From Amaurobius ferox (taxonomy: Eukaryota; Arthropoda; Arachnida; Araneae; Amaurobiidae): a stretch of 64,000 bases of DNA. Below the pieces are notes generated by a model, which saw only the letters and a program-made list of their open reading frames with translations, had not been told where the DNA came from and made no database searches. The stretch is taken from contig OX578138.1 in assembly GCA_951213105.1 (NCBI GenBank), positions 90,459,414 through 90,523,413 of the forward strand, read 5' to 3'. Of the stretch, positions 10,488-23,392 are shown one piece after another. A program made the position numbers and the translations under genes. Every line of letters starts with the position of its first letter. Positions within the stretch are counted from its first letter, which is position 1.

Positions 10488-10898
10488 AATTTGGGGAGGG
10501 ATGTGAATTATGCAAGGTGATTAGAATGTAAAAACACACATAAACTAATTGCGTGGTCTACTCCACTTATAACATGGATGCTAAAATTTATTACGCATTA
10601 AATAAGTACATATGTGTAATGGATGTTCCTGTTACAGAGTTATAAGAAACTCAGATTAGTGCAAATTAGATTAATTCATACCGTGTTATATGGAAACCGC
10701 GTTATAAGAAACTCAGAATTAGTACAAAATAGAACACTTCGTATCCCATTATATGGAAACCGCATTAAGTGAACTCAGAGCATGCAAATCAGGCTGATTC
10801 GTTCTACGTTATATAAAACTGCATATTCAGAAAGGCAATAAATACATGTTTACATATTTTAAATTAATTTTATTTAGTTTAATACTTCTTATAAGAAA
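10488..10898. repeat. No gene; ~62-bp tandem repeat at about 10636-10820
   Basis: Three diverged tandem units with TATATGGAAACCGC and TAAGAAACTCAGA recur about every 62 bp. A related fragment (AAAAACCGCATTATGAGAAT) lies at 12367. The rest is AT-rich with no gene seen. Confidence 0.5.
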
Positions 10899-11925
10899 TA
10901 TAAAAATCTGACGTGGGCAGCACACGACTTTCCTTGCAGACTCAAATTCATTTTTTTATTATTTCTTTAATAATTCATTAAATTGAGTTTAATTGCACAC
11001 AATAACACTAAATTTGCATTTTTAATTCAATTTCTGTTTTTATTTGGTAATTGGACATTTTCCAAAAGTGGCATAACTAAATGCGAAAAATCTCAAATAT
11101 CTCGAGAACGGTTAGTCCTAGAGTAGAGTTGGTCTTATTCTTTTCTTCATCAAAAATTACGTATAAAACACTCATTTAATTGATACATTTGAACATATGT
11201 AGCTTTTTTTTAGATTTTGGCGATTTTTGAGGACCATTTCGTAAAAAAGGCAGATTGTTCTTTTCCGAATAATACCAAAATCTAATTAGTAGAGTATCCC
11301 ACAAGTACCTTATCTACCAAATTTTATGAAATTTGATCAATTAGTATTTTATCTAGGGTGGATACAAGCTTTTGCAGGCCATTTCGTAAAAAAAGCAGGT
11401 TGTTCTTTTCCGATTAATACCAAGATCTAATCAGCACCAGAGTGTCGTAAACGTAACTTATCTACCAAATTTTGTGAAATTTGGTCAATTAGTATTTTAG
11501 CTAGTGTGGATAAATGAAATTTTTACGGGCCATTTCGCAAAAACAGGCGGGTTCTGTTTTTACAAATCATACCGAAAACTAATCAGCACCAGGGTCATAC
11601 CCAAGTGACTTACCTACCAAATTTTATGAAATTCTGTCCATAAGATTTTGAGTTAGAGTGGATACATACATTGCACAGACAGACAGACACATAGACATAC
11701 ACACAGACACACACACACAAACGTCTCGCTAAAAATAGTATTTTCGTATTCTAGAGGTCTCGAAATGTGTAGATCCGTTGAAAACTCGAGTTGCGATTTT
11801 CGGCATGATTACAATACTTTCCCTATACATTGCCATGTATTGCAGGGAAAGTAACGAGTTGCGATTTTCGGCATGATTACAATACTTTCCCTATACATTA
11901 CCATATATTGCAGGGAAAGTGATGT
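10899..11925 (-). repeat. Family H repeat, subfamily II (Helentron/HINE-like candidate)
   Basis: Starts TCTGACGTGGGCAGCACACG and ends with hairpin-forming ACTTTCCCTATACATTGCC...GCAGGGAAAGT, with that end duplicated in tandem (11800-11850 and 11855-11920). Includes ATCTCGAGAACGG, repeated boxes of ACCAAATTTTATGAAATTTG and a CA microsatellite near the hairpin end. A microsatellite block plus a terminal hairpin and no coding capacity fits non-autonomous Helentron (HINE/DINE-1) elements, but no helicase is present to prove it. Confidence 0.55.
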
Positions 11926-11982
11926 GAAATATAAACTTAATAAGGTGTTTCCAACACAAATCCTATTAATATTCATCATCGT

Positions 11983-12160
11983 TGTCAAATATTAGTGGCC
12001 TAATTATTTTCTTTTAATGTCCTCTTCACTTTGCGTATCTTCATTTCCGTTTTCAAATGTAGTTTTAATTTGACAATCCTACAAAATCTCTCTATAAGGA
12101 GCTAAGTCATTTTGTAATTATATTTTAAACTTTGCATTTCGCACTGTTGAAGGATCATTT
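11983..12160 (-). pseudogene. Second fragment of the 9.1-9.8 kb LINE
   Basis: Matches 9508-9650: both contain GTTGTCAAATATTAGTGGCC, then CAATCCTACAAAATCTCTCT. No open frame of use. Confidence 0.65.
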
Positions 12161-12751
12161 CCAAAAAAGTATTTTTCTAATTGTTTACCTAAATTGTTTA
12201 CACCTTTTCACATCATTTAAATTGAAATTTGCAACCCGATCTTTACCCATATTTTTGTTTACCAATGCATGTGAGGTGAATGTATTAATTTTTTACAGGG
12301 AATTTCCCTGATAACTGGAATTAAAAAATGTTGATGAACGTGGATGAAAAACATGGGCTATGTTGAAAAACCGCATTATGAGAATACCTCGTTATAGGAG
12401 GGTTGCTGTATTGATATGCATTTCAACTAAAGAATAATTTTGAAACAGAATGGGCCCAAGTATAACTAGAATATAGAAAATGTGTCAAAGGTCAAGTAGG
12501 GTGAGGTTACAGACTTGAATTTTGTATTCTAATACGCATCTAACGGAGAATGCAAATGTTCAGTCAAAACTAAGCTCCGATACCTTCTATTCACTTTTCT
12601 AACACCCCTAGATTCATATGCTCATTTCTCGATTTTTAAAAATAAATTTGAGACAAATATTTGAATCGGTAGTGAGATTTAAATTCCCCATTAAATGTAT
12701 GAATGATATTTGGATTTATTTTCCCTACATGAGATAGGGTACAAATCGTGT
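12161..12751. other. No gene seen
   Basis: AT-rich; includes a short fragment related to the 10.7-kb tandem repeat. Confidence 0.45.
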
Positions 12752-12910
12752 TTTTAATTAAGAAAACATTCCGAAACTGTCGGAAAAGACACAAAATAAA
12801 ATGAGATCTGAAAGTAATTAACTCAGCAAGAGATTCCCTTTTAAATTTATGTCGTTTGTTTTTATTCAATTGATCTGCTCTTTATCTTTTAGGATGTTTC
12901 ATATTGGCTT
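12752..12910 (+). repeat. Dispersed repeat, copy 2 of the pair
   Basis: Matches 2816-2990 (AATTAAGAAAACATTCCGAA followed by AAATGAGATCTGAAAG). Unclassified. Confidence 0.6.
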
Positions 12911-12936
12911 TAAGAAATTAAGTGGGATTTAAACTG

Positions 12937-13024
12937 AATTTAAAGAGTGTTGAAGACCCAGACCGACCGACTCGTCGACAAGGACATGAGCAGCCATTTG
13001 GTCAGCCGGGAATTTAAAGAGTGT
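12937..13024 (-). mobile_element. Very short SINE 3'-end insertion with 14-bp target duplication
   Basis: AATTTAAAGAGTGT at 12937-12950 and 13011-13024 flanks a 60-bp insertion that starts TGAAGACCCAGACCG and ends CAGCCGGG. The CCCAGACCG edge is the same 3' end as in the 5S-headed SINE (reversed GGTCTGGGTCTC). A strongly 5'-truncated retroposition. A sister tail is at 29211-29270. Confidence 0.75.
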
Positions 13025-13944
13025 GTAAACTTGTAAAAGAGTATATATATGTGAAGCTAAAAGATAATTATAGTAGTGCATATCGAGAATACTTGTGCTT
13101 TTGAAGCACTTGTCACACATTTGATGTATGGACTTTTGTATTACAAGTTAAGTTTTTCAGTAAATGAATTCCATTGAAGCAAGTAAATACATTTGTTTTA
13201 CTGAAATTACATTTTTATCCCTACTAGCATGTCCATATTGGACCAATTTCAACAGCCACTATAAAAGATCAATATGAAAATAATAGATCATATGATAATA
13301 GATCAATAGATCATATGAATATATCATATGAATATATGATGATATGAATCATGCATATGATCATATGAATGATCATATGAATATATGGTCATAATAGATC
13401 AATTGACAATATTAGACCAATATGTGATCTCAATATATACTAGGCTTTATATATTAGTGTGCTAATATATACCCAATAATTAGCTAGCATTGATTTCCTA
13501 TATATTCTGAATATTGGAAATTGTGGTGTAATTTTAATATTATATTTATTATTACTCATCATTGTAGTGCGGTCTTGTAAAATGATTGTGAATTTAAAGT
13601 AGTAATTGTCGTTGTGATAACCCGTCATTGTATTGAGTTGCCTGATTTTATCTGAAAATAAATTTATTAACATAATAATGTACATTTAGCACAATGAAGA
13701 GACTTGAATGTGCTCAAACTGAGATATTCTTTCAAATATTATGTATGTGAAATTTTCGCATTACTAAATTTACCATTATTACTCGATATCTAAAAAGAAT
13801 TACTAATTATTAGAGTATAGGCTGGAATATTGGGGGTGTGATATAGTGGTAACTTGTGTTACTGACATAGAGTCATATTTCTGCTACTTCCTCAGATAAG
13901 ATGAAACAACATGGTTACCTATTCTCTGTTTTTTCTACCCTTCT
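13025..13944. repeat. No gene; palindromic AT cluster at 13260-13430
   Basis: Around 13260-13430, ATATGATCATATGAAT and TAGATCA-type words repeat in both orientations. The remainder is AT-rich without supported features. Confidence 0.5.
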
Positions 13945-14750
13945 TTTATTCGTGCCAAAAATAGTAACTCAAGTTTTCGACTGATTTGCACGTTTTGGGA
14001 CCTCAGAACACGAAAAACCTATTTCTAGTCTGGCGTCTATGTGTGTGTATGTGTGTGTATCCGTGTGTGTGTGTGTCTGTGAGTGTGCGTGTTACTCTGT
14101 GTGTCTGTATGTGTGTGTATCTGTGTGTGACTGTGTGTGTTTGTCTGTGCAAGGTATATATCCACTGTAACTCAAAAACTAATGTACTAAACTTCGTAAA
14201 CATTTATTGGTAAGTCACTTGTGGGCAACCCTGGTGCTACTTAGATTTTGGTACGATTCAGGATTAAATAACTTGTCTTATTTTTGCGAAATGACCCGCA
14301 AAAATTGCATGCATCTACTCTAGCTAAAAATTTAATCAACCAAATTTCACATAATTTGGAAGATAAGTCATATATAGGTTACCCTTGTTTTGATAAGATA
14401 TTGGTGGCGATTCGATAAAAAAGATCCCACATTTTTTTGCTAAATGATCCGCAAATAGACTATGTGTATGCACTCTTTTAAGTAAAATGTTGCTTTATAC
14501 ATAATTTTTGACAATGGATTGATTAAGGTCAACCCCATTACCCTAGAACTAATCATTTTCGAGGTATTTACATGTTTTCGCATTTTGCTACGCTGGTTTC
14601 GGAAATGTATCTAGTTACCAAATGAAAACGGAGCTGAGTTATAAATGTAAATTCGGTGTAATTTCAAATAATCATGATTGTTATTTAGCTCAATTAAACT
14701 AAATTTAATGAATTACTAATGTAAAGAAAAAACGAAATTGAGGCTGCTCG
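13945..14750 (+). repeat. Family H repeat, subfamily II, opposite orientation, partial
   Basis: Reverse of the 10899-11925 repeat: CTCAAGTTTTCGACTG, ACACGAAAAACCTATTT, a 100-bp TG-rich microsatellite (14036-14150), and CGAAATGACCCGCAAAAATT boxes. Terminal hairpin not intact. Confidence 0.55.
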
Positions 14751-15626
14751 CATCGGAGTTTTTGCTATATATTAGTTGTCTATTTATTAAAGCAAGTCAT
14801 TGTAACTGAGCAAGTACTGGGGATTTATTATAATGCCATTATTATAGACGAATCGGCTCTTTAATAGTATAAGCTGTTGCATTGAAACCTAATTTTAAAA
14901 TAGATACTTTCTTACCGCGCTTCATCTAAAAATTCAAATACGAATTCAAGGATCAATATGCTTTCTAATAGCGCGTTTTTGTTTGCAATAACGTTTCACA
15001 GAGTACAACTTTAAAAATAAATATTTGTTGCATCATTCCATCACAATTTTTAAGGTACGAACTGATTTCGGGTAACTCCATTTATGTCTGCATTCGACAG
15101 CGTATAATTAAATTACCCCTAAGCCGTGTGCTTACGGTAATTACCTGACACGAGTCTGAAAAAGCCAGGAAGAATTTGAATGGAAAACCTCGCACGGTTC
15201 AACAAGTTCAATTGGAGGGTAAAATTAAATAATTTTTTTTTTTTCCACTCAAACAGGTATAACGTCTTTAATTAAAACCCATTTAATCTAACATTTTTAT
15301 ATTCTAAATCTTGTGGTTATAGTCAGGGATTGAAAATTAAAGAATTTAAAGTGGGGGCGGGGGGACTATTCGGAGACTCATATATTTAGTGTTATATTTG
15401 TTTTACCATGATATTTGCAAAGATGTCAGAACATGAATACAGGATGTTAAGAAAGTCACGTACCCGGTAAATATATCGAAAATATTAAGATTATCGTATA
15501 TATTTTTATGCAGATATATAGAATTTCAAATGGCGCTACATAATCTTTCTATCTTTAATTATTATACTATTAATATATTTTATTTTGAAAAGAGATGAAA
15601 TAGTAAACATTCTAGACATTCAGTGA

Positions 15627-15676
<50 letters not shown>

Positions 15677-16367
15677 TAGTATCTTATATTAGCCAGACAA
15701 TACCGTTCTCTTGTATTACTAATACTTTTATTTTTACGTCCACTTAAACATAGGCCTTACTATTGTAAGCTCCACTATTTTATAGCTCTTATTGTATATT
15801 ATTATTTTTTCTTGCCTTTTCGGATTTCTGTTATTTATTTCTTACGAATGGCAACAGTAGATCATTTCTCTTTCCTTTGCGAATGGCAGCAGTGGTCTAT
15901 TCATTCTGGGTCCCAGTGTATGACTGGTTCGGGCATATGCAGTGTTTATTCCAGGCACTCTTGTTTCATTTTATTTTTCCTTCTTTATGTATGTTGTCCA
16001 AGTATAAATAGTTTATATATAAAATCTATCTATTTTTTCAGAAGCATACATATTTTGTGTTTGCTTCGACAAAATACTTGGACCCAATGAAGAGTTTTGG
16101 CGAAGTGAACAATTCCATTATTTAAGCCTAGCCCTTCTCCACGTGTATAGCATTAATGTTTGGATTTTATATGTTTTTCTATTATCGTTTCTATAATATT
16201 GATACTTTTTGATTATCTTGAACTTGATGACTCGAAATTTGCATTTTTTTTTTGCATTTGATTGAAAATTTGCTGTTTTATACTTTTATTTTGTAGGTTT
16301 GTTATAAAGTTAGGTTTTTCGAGTTGCAGCTTCTCACTTTTCTAGCATTGGGCTTACAAACTGTTAT

Positions 16368-16421
<54 letters not shown>

Positions 16422-16426
16422 TAATA

Positions 16427-16467
<41 letters not shown>

Positions 16468-17368
16468 TAGTAAGCAGTATAGTTTAGAAAATAGTATAGT
16501 TGCCAAAAGTTATTAGAAAATCCTTTATGTTGATTCTTCGTTCGAAGTTAATAGATGTCATTTTCTTTCCTAATGGAATTTTCAATGAAATTGATAAAGT
16601 TTCTACGACTTCCAGCTGATTGGATCCAATGTGAAAGTTTTCGTCTGCAGTAAGAATTTTAGAATCGCGCAGATTTCTGTAATTGGATCATTTATTCTAA
16701 AAGCTATTTTGTCAGGAAAATTAAGATTTGTTAAATCGAATAGGACATAATATTTGTAAAGAAGTTTTAAGGATTGGGTTTATTTTTCCAGGATAAGGAT
16801 ACAAATCATTTTATAAATTTAAATTTGCAAGTATTAGTCTAGTCACAACACAAATTCCTGAATTCTAATTCCAAAAATTTCTTCACATTAAGATGCAACT
16901 ATTTTATTAAAAATCTTCAATACACATCAGACAACTTGTAAAAACATGTATATATACGTCAACTTCTTTACGATAAGATGGAAGCATATATCTATCTCTA
17001 TGTATCTTGAAAAGAAGTGGAATTGTTAAGAATACAAAATATTTTAATACATGCAAAAATGGGACTTGTATCTATTTTGAACTTATTATTAATTAATCCA
17101 GCTTACTGAAGAAAATATTTTATGTTTATTTTCCGTTCCACGTTTATAGATATCATTTCTTTCAAATATAATTCTTGATGAAATTAATAAAGTTTCTACG
17201 ACTTACGGATTTGATTTAACATCAGAGTTTCGTATGTTTTAATATTTTTAGAATTCTGTTAATTTGACCTTTATTTAAACTGCTTCTTTATCAATAAAAT
17301 TATGATAATAATACTAATTAGAAATAGGGTGAACAGTTTTGGTTTACCAAAAAGAAAAAACATACATA
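14751..17368. other. Long AT-rich region with two (TA)n tracts, no gene seen
   Basis: (TA)n at 15629-15674 and 16371-16466, the second broken by TAATA and TACATA. No coding frame with recognisable content; the 92-residue frame at 15812 has no domain that I recognise. Ordinary non-coding DNA as far as I can see. Confidence 0.5.
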
Positions 17369-20300
17369 ATGGCTTCTTTGGTTTCTTAGAACTGCCGTGG
17401 ATTGCAGAACAAGTTGTTTGAGATAAAATTCTTAATTATTACTTACCATCCCATTTGTGTTTGTATTCAGGAATATTTTTAAATGCCTAAAAATAACATA
17501 AATATTAAACATTTATTTGCATTCGCAAAGATTTTGATCAAAGCAGCAGGGTTTCTGGGGGATTTACCTTGCTAATTTCCCAAGACTATCCTACCTCCAC
17601 TGTAAAACTTACCACTAACTTACAAGCTGTTGCTGCCCGTATCATATTAAGACCTTAATTACAGTATGATGTATTTATATTCCACAAAATGATACTGTTG
17701 AGCACATGGAGCATACTGATTAGATCGGCCAACATCCTTTACCGTTCGTAATATTTAGTGAATTTAATGGTCACAATCCTCTTTGGGGTGGTTCTGTCAG
17801 GAATCGCAGAGGATCATAATTCGAACAGTGTGTTAGTGATCACAGCCTATGTCTCTTAAACAGCAACATATATACCTACTTTCACCCACCTAGCAAAACA
17901 TTCCACAGTATTCATCTTGCTTTCTATTCCCCTTCGGTCCTTCCGTACTGGACTATTTCAGTAGACAAAGATCTACACAATAGCGACCATTTTCAAAATT
18001 TTCTCTATAACAGTCAAACCAGGTCACCTGTGAAACAAACCATCGCGACATATCTTTTCAAGAGCTGATTGTTTGATATTTACTTCTCTGCCTGTGATAG
18101 CTGCTGAAGCTGTTCAGCGCTGTGACATCGATAAAGCTGTGGATAATATTACACATCTGTTGATTAAGGCTGCTGATTCTACAATATCTAAATGTTCCGG
18201 AAACACAACTAAGTATCGTTTTTCTTGGTGGAACGAAGAATGTCGCGAGACAAACAAAACATAAAAAAAATGCTTGGTCCAAATGTCGGAGGTATCCTAC
18301 CACTGACAATCTTATTGCATTTAAATATACGAAATCAGTTGCTCGTAGGACACGCAGACGAAGGCAAAGAGAGTCATAGGAGGAGTATGTCAATAGACTA
18401 ACATCTTACACTTGAATCAAGACAGTATGGCGAAAGGTTAAAACGTGTTCCGGTGTTTATAATCACCATCCCATGTCTGTTATCAATAGTAATGGCTCAA
18501 TTATTAGTTCTCCGCAGACATAGCAAATGAAATTGCCAAAGCCTTTGCAGATGTTGCAAACTCAGCAAGCTCAACAAACTATTCAGAACCATTCCTGATA
18601 CAGAAGATCAGATCTGAAAAAGAAATCAATTGCCTTCTCACATGACAAAAACATACCATACAATTCTCCGTTTACAGAGATTGAACTTCTTACAGCATTG
18701 TCCCAGACACAAGGAACCTGCAGTGGATCAGTTGGTGTCCATTATTTTATGCTGAAACACCTTCTTACGAGTCTTTATTGAATCATATATATCTGTACAA
18801 TAGGATTTATATGGAACACAAGTTTCCGACGTCTTGGTAAAGAGAAATCACCATACTCATTACAAAACCAGATAAGGACCCCAAAAGTCCTTCAAATTAC
18901 CCACCCATTGCTCTGAAAAACTGTATTTACAAAATAATGCAAAAAATGGTAAATGCCCGAGTTGTCTATTTTCTAGAAACAAATAAGCTTTTATCTCCAC
19001 ATCAAAGTGGTTTTCGATAAGGGAGATCTAGCACTGACAATATAATTGCTCTGGAAACCCAGATTAGGACTGCCTATCTTAGGCGAAATGATTTAGTGTC
19101 AATACTTTTTGATATTGACAAAGCCTATGATCGTACATGGTGCTACGGAATTATTAAGGACCTTTTTGATTTTAACTTAAAAAGTAATCGAGGAAGTGTT
19201 CTATGGAAGTGTGTTGAGTGTACTTCTATTTTCAATAAAAATCAACAGTACTTTAAACAATTTACCACCATCAGACACAAAAGCCTGCATGTAGATGATT
19301 TGCAAGTTTCATACCAAGCACATGGCATACGCACCGTAGAGAGACAGTGTCAGATTGCAGTAAATGGCATTCTGCGAAGGGCTAATCTGAATGGATTCAG
19401 ATTTTGAATCCAAAATACTTATTGCATTCACTTCATCAAAAAACTAGGTATTCACTTACCACCAGAGATTTTCATGGATAAAGTTAAAATTGCTGTTGTT
19501 GACGAAGTGACATTTCTTGGAGTCTGGTTCGTTAAAAAACTTACGTCCCTATCCCATGTACAGAAACTCAGAAAGAAATGTGGGAGGGCCATTAACATTT
19601 TAAAAGTTGTGTCAAATACAATGCTACGCATCTGTAGGGCTATTATTCGTACCAAGATTGATTATGGATGCAAAGTTTATGGGAGTGCACGAACATCTAT
19701 TCTTCAGAAACTCGACCAAATCCATAATAAAGCTTTACGTATATGTTCAGGTGTCTTTAGAACATCTCCAGTTCAAAGCTTATATGTTTACTGCAATGAG
19801 CCACCTCTAGAATTAAGGAGTGAACAGATGGAACTGAATTATTTCTATCAGGTCATGTCCTTACAGTACCACCCTCTGCAACGAGCAATCCTAGATGAGC
19901 ATTATGATAGACTTTACGACCACAGACCCTCATGTAGTCCTTCTTTTGGCAAGCGGATACGTGATATAGTAGCAATGATCTACCCCAGAAGTAGATCTTA
20001 ATGTCAGGAAAACAAAGTGTTTTGAAACACCTCCATGGTAAGTTCCAAATTTCATCCATCTCAAACCATTTAGTAATTTTACCAAGAGTAACACATCTCA
20101 GGCTATACATCTCAAGCAAGAGTAACACATCTCAGGCAACTGTTTGCTGAACAAAGAACTCCTTATAAGGAGTTTACTCCTATTTTCAAAGATGGATCAA
20201 AAGGAGACGATTCCGTGAGTTTGGCTTATGTATCTAACATTCCTGTAAAGTCTTTTAAACTACGTGCATCTTGCTATATGTTTACTACTGAGATTATGGT

Positions 20301-20977
20301 AATATACCTGTCTCTTATATTTATATCTCATCCATCAAATTTCCAAAAAGCACATCATTTGGACTGATTCATTGACTTCGCTGCAGCTCTTATCATCTAA
20401 GATGGTTATGCATTACCCCAATTCTTCTGATATCCTTAGCTATTAGCATCGACTGCAGGTACAAGGATACCCTACTGAAATTTGTTGAGTCCCAGGACAT
20501 GTCGGCAACAAAGGAAATGAGTTGTCAGACATTGCTGCTAAATCAGCTACTTAAACTTTAAACCTGACCATCCCTTTGACAGACATCAAGCAATTCGTTT
20601 TGAAAAATATTTATGACAAATGGCAATATTTCTGGAAGCAGTAATATCACAATAAGTTTCACGAGATAAAGCTCCCAGTACAAAAATGGCCTAGTTTCCA
20701 ATGTAGGAAACTTGAGGTAATTTTAACTCGTTTGGGCATTGGTCACACTCGTTTTACCCATAGGCACTTACTTTTAGGAGAAATTGAACCCTTTTGCAAT
20801 GCTTGTCAAATCTCCGCAAGTGTCAACCATATTTTAATTACTTGTACTAAATATAAACAGTTTCGTTTTAAGCATTTTAAGACTTATACTATACCTTTGG
20901 CAGAAATTATTGGAGAATATCCTCATTTGGAGCTTTTCTCATTTTTATTGGACATTGGTTTTCGCCATCATTTCTAA
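17369..20977 (+). pseudogene. Jockey/I-type LINE ORF2, decayed
   Basis: Encoded the endonuclease/reverse transcriptase that nicks DNA and copies its RNA at the nick. Start: ATG at 17369, then MASLVS, a stop where W is expected, and NCRGLQNK, the N-terminal motif of apurinic-type endonucleases. RT blocks: SNYPPIALKNCIYK (~18890), LLSPHQSGFR (~18990), VSILFDIDKAYDRTW (~19095; motif A Asp), RGSVL (~19190) and VDDLQVSYQ (~19295; motif C Asp pair). Little separates motif A from RGSVL, so part of the palm was deleted. A thumb-like region follows at 19474-20001. RNase H: FKDGSKGDDSVSLAY (~20185) and GHVGNKGNELSDIAAKSAT (~20500). C-terminal CNACQISASVNHILITC at ~20790. Many stops and frameshifts; about 3.6 kb. 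Clade between Jockey, I and R1 not resolvable by eye. Confidence 0.85.
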
Positions 20978-22527
20978 CGTCACCTTCTATAAACTTTTTG
21001 CCATTTTTCATCTTGTTTACATTGTCATACATATTCCATTGTCATGTTTTATTCATACATTATCAAACTTTTAAATTATACACTTGTTTTTAATTCATGC
21101 TAATATATGTATTTCCATACCATATGTCTGGCGCAGCATATCCCCTTTGTATCTTGTGCCCAAAAACCCTAATCAACCAACTAATTAGAAATAACATTTA
21201 AAATGAATAAGTTTTGAAGATATGAGTGTACTTTTCCAGGATAAAGGTATACATCATTTTATAAATTTGTATTGGGCAAACCAGTCCCACAAGAACAATT
21301 TATTTCTTATTCTATATCATTTTCTAAACACTAATTTAGATGAATGTCATTTTTTGTATATGAGGTAATTTTATTGCGAATACTTTAACGATCCCCAAAC
21401 GCTAAAGTGATTATATTTAATTCAATAAGCTTTCAGAAATTTGTGCATTCAACAAATGGGCTATGCGAAGTACTCATGTCCCAAACGAGATTCAAATCAC
21501 AGATTTCAATGTAACCAGTCAATATTTTATCCATTTAGATATTTTGATCTTAATTTCGACATCTATATTTACATCGAAACCTTATATTTTACTCCTTCAT
21601 AATTCTTAACGAGAAAACGCTTGTACCCGATCTCCTTAAACATATACTCTTGTAATATTGAAATGCATAATGTTCGTAGCAAATTTCATAAAATCTCCAG
21701 GGTAAGGTTTTTGGGGCCATATTTTAAAGAGCTTATGCCTAACAGGCACTCAAATATAGATATTGGCCGGACTAATAATTGAGCTACTGTTACAAAAGCG
21801 CAGTAGCTCGATGTTTGGTCTGTAATGGAACTTTCATATATACAGTTCCATTCTATAATGGAACGTTTACATATAAAGTTCTATTACACAACTCTTATTT
21901 CCAAGAAAATATTTCATAAAAATTAAAAGTAGGTTAGCTGTTATTGTAGATGTTTTAATATTTGTTAACAATGCGTTTTGATGAAAATTTTCGATAACAA
22001 AGACACAAACTATTTTAGCGAATGTACACTGTCCAACTATCTCTACAAATTCAAATAATTTTCTGAAATGAATTTGCTGATTGCTTCATATAAATACTTA
22101 ACTCCCTTTAATGCAAATTTCCTGAAATATAGTAGTACAGTAAACGAAGAATCATCCATCAGACTGACACTATGCTAAGTATAAATGCTTAAAAATTGAA
22201 GACATCTTGATCAAAAATCTAATGCATTTTCTAATATCCAATTCAACGGATGACATTTTCTTTTAAAATGGAATTTTGAATCAAACTATAAATGATTCGG
22301 GAACTTGAAAATGATAGAAATAAATGCAATACTTTAGCTTGTTGCAATTTTTTTAAATGAAAACATTTCTCTATTGTGAGCACTTTTTGTGATTTGGAAA
22401 AAGAAATTAGTCAATTTAAGAATCGGTATTATTTATGAAGCAAGTCAATATTTGTCAAGAATAAATTTTTAATAGAAAGTTTATTTTTCGACGATACACA
22501 TACAGCAATGTTTTCTGCAAATTTGAT
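20978..22527. other. No gene seen
   Basis: AT-rich. May begin with the LINE's 3' untranslated region (to about 21180). No coding region, RNA gene or clear repeat beyond that. Confidence 0.5.
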
Positions 22528-22759
22528 GTTATTGTTGTTGAGACCCAGACCGTGCAACCTACCAGAGAGGTGTAAGGTAACTGTTTGGACGGCCGGAAAG
22601 TGGAACCCAATTTAGAGCGGAACCTAGTGAGGGAGGCATCCACAGGGACCGTACCCTCTTTCTCCTACCACCAACCTCCTGGAAGGACTTACGGACCCAC
22701 ATGTTTAACGTGATCGTACTCCGTATGAACACGGCGACAGTTGTGGCAGCGTGCAAATC
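22528..22759 (-). mobile_element. 5'-truncated copy of the 5S-headed SINE
   Basis: Reversed body of the 226-637 SINE: (TTG)n, then GAGACCCAGACCG, GGGAGGCATCCACAGGGACC, ATGTTTAACGTGATCGTACT, ending CAGCGTGCAAATCT. The 5S head is missing. A possible short target duplication (GCAAATTT/GCAAATCT) overlaps SINE sequence and is uncertain. It abuts a truncated family H repeat. Confidence 0.8.
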
Positions 22760-23392
22760 TCGAGTGAAATTTTGAAAAAATCGTCAAAAATCAAAATCGC
22801 TAATAATGTTAAGCATGTAGACATTTCCTATGCAACTTTTCATTAGAAAACAATTGACATAAATTTTAGAAGGCTAACATAAACCGTTCTCGAGATATTG
22901 CACATTTATCAAGAAAAATATAAAAAAGTAATATGAAATAAAAAAAAAATATTTCCTAATGAGAAACATGTTTACTTTTCATATGTAATACCATGCGATA
23001 AATTTGGTGACACCATTCTCGTGAATCTAGCTCGTTCTATTCATGAAAAAAGATACTTTGAGAAATACTTTTGTATTTGACCGTCAATAGTCATTTAACT
23101 GCTGTAAGAATAACTTATTTCTCCGTCCATAACGCTTGGCGAGAATTTGGCGACAAATTTGGCGGACGTAACGTCGCCAACTTGGCGAAATTTTTAATTG
23201 TTACCAAATTAACAAAAGTCTCGCCAAATTGATAAAAATTACGCTAAATCAATCAAAATGACGACTAATTGAAGAAAATTCAATATCTTGAAAATATATA
23301 TCTACTATAACAATAACATTTTTTTTAATTGTAAAAATAGTAAATTCATTGCATTATATCAGGAAAGTCATGTGTTGCCCACATCAGATTTT
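22760..23392 (+). repeat. Family H repeat, subfamily I, truncated
   Basis: Begins within the unit at CGAGTGAAATTTTGAAAAAA and continues to GTCATGTGTTGCCCACATCA at the end. Contains the GGCGA palindrome region at 23140-23240. The microsatellite and hairpin end are missing. Confidence 0.65.

Noticed and set aside
13986..14213. Cys/Val-rich and Thr/His-rich small frames in TG/CA microsatellites (also 30647-30907 and 42847-43035)
   Set aside because: Microsatellite translations inside family H repeats.
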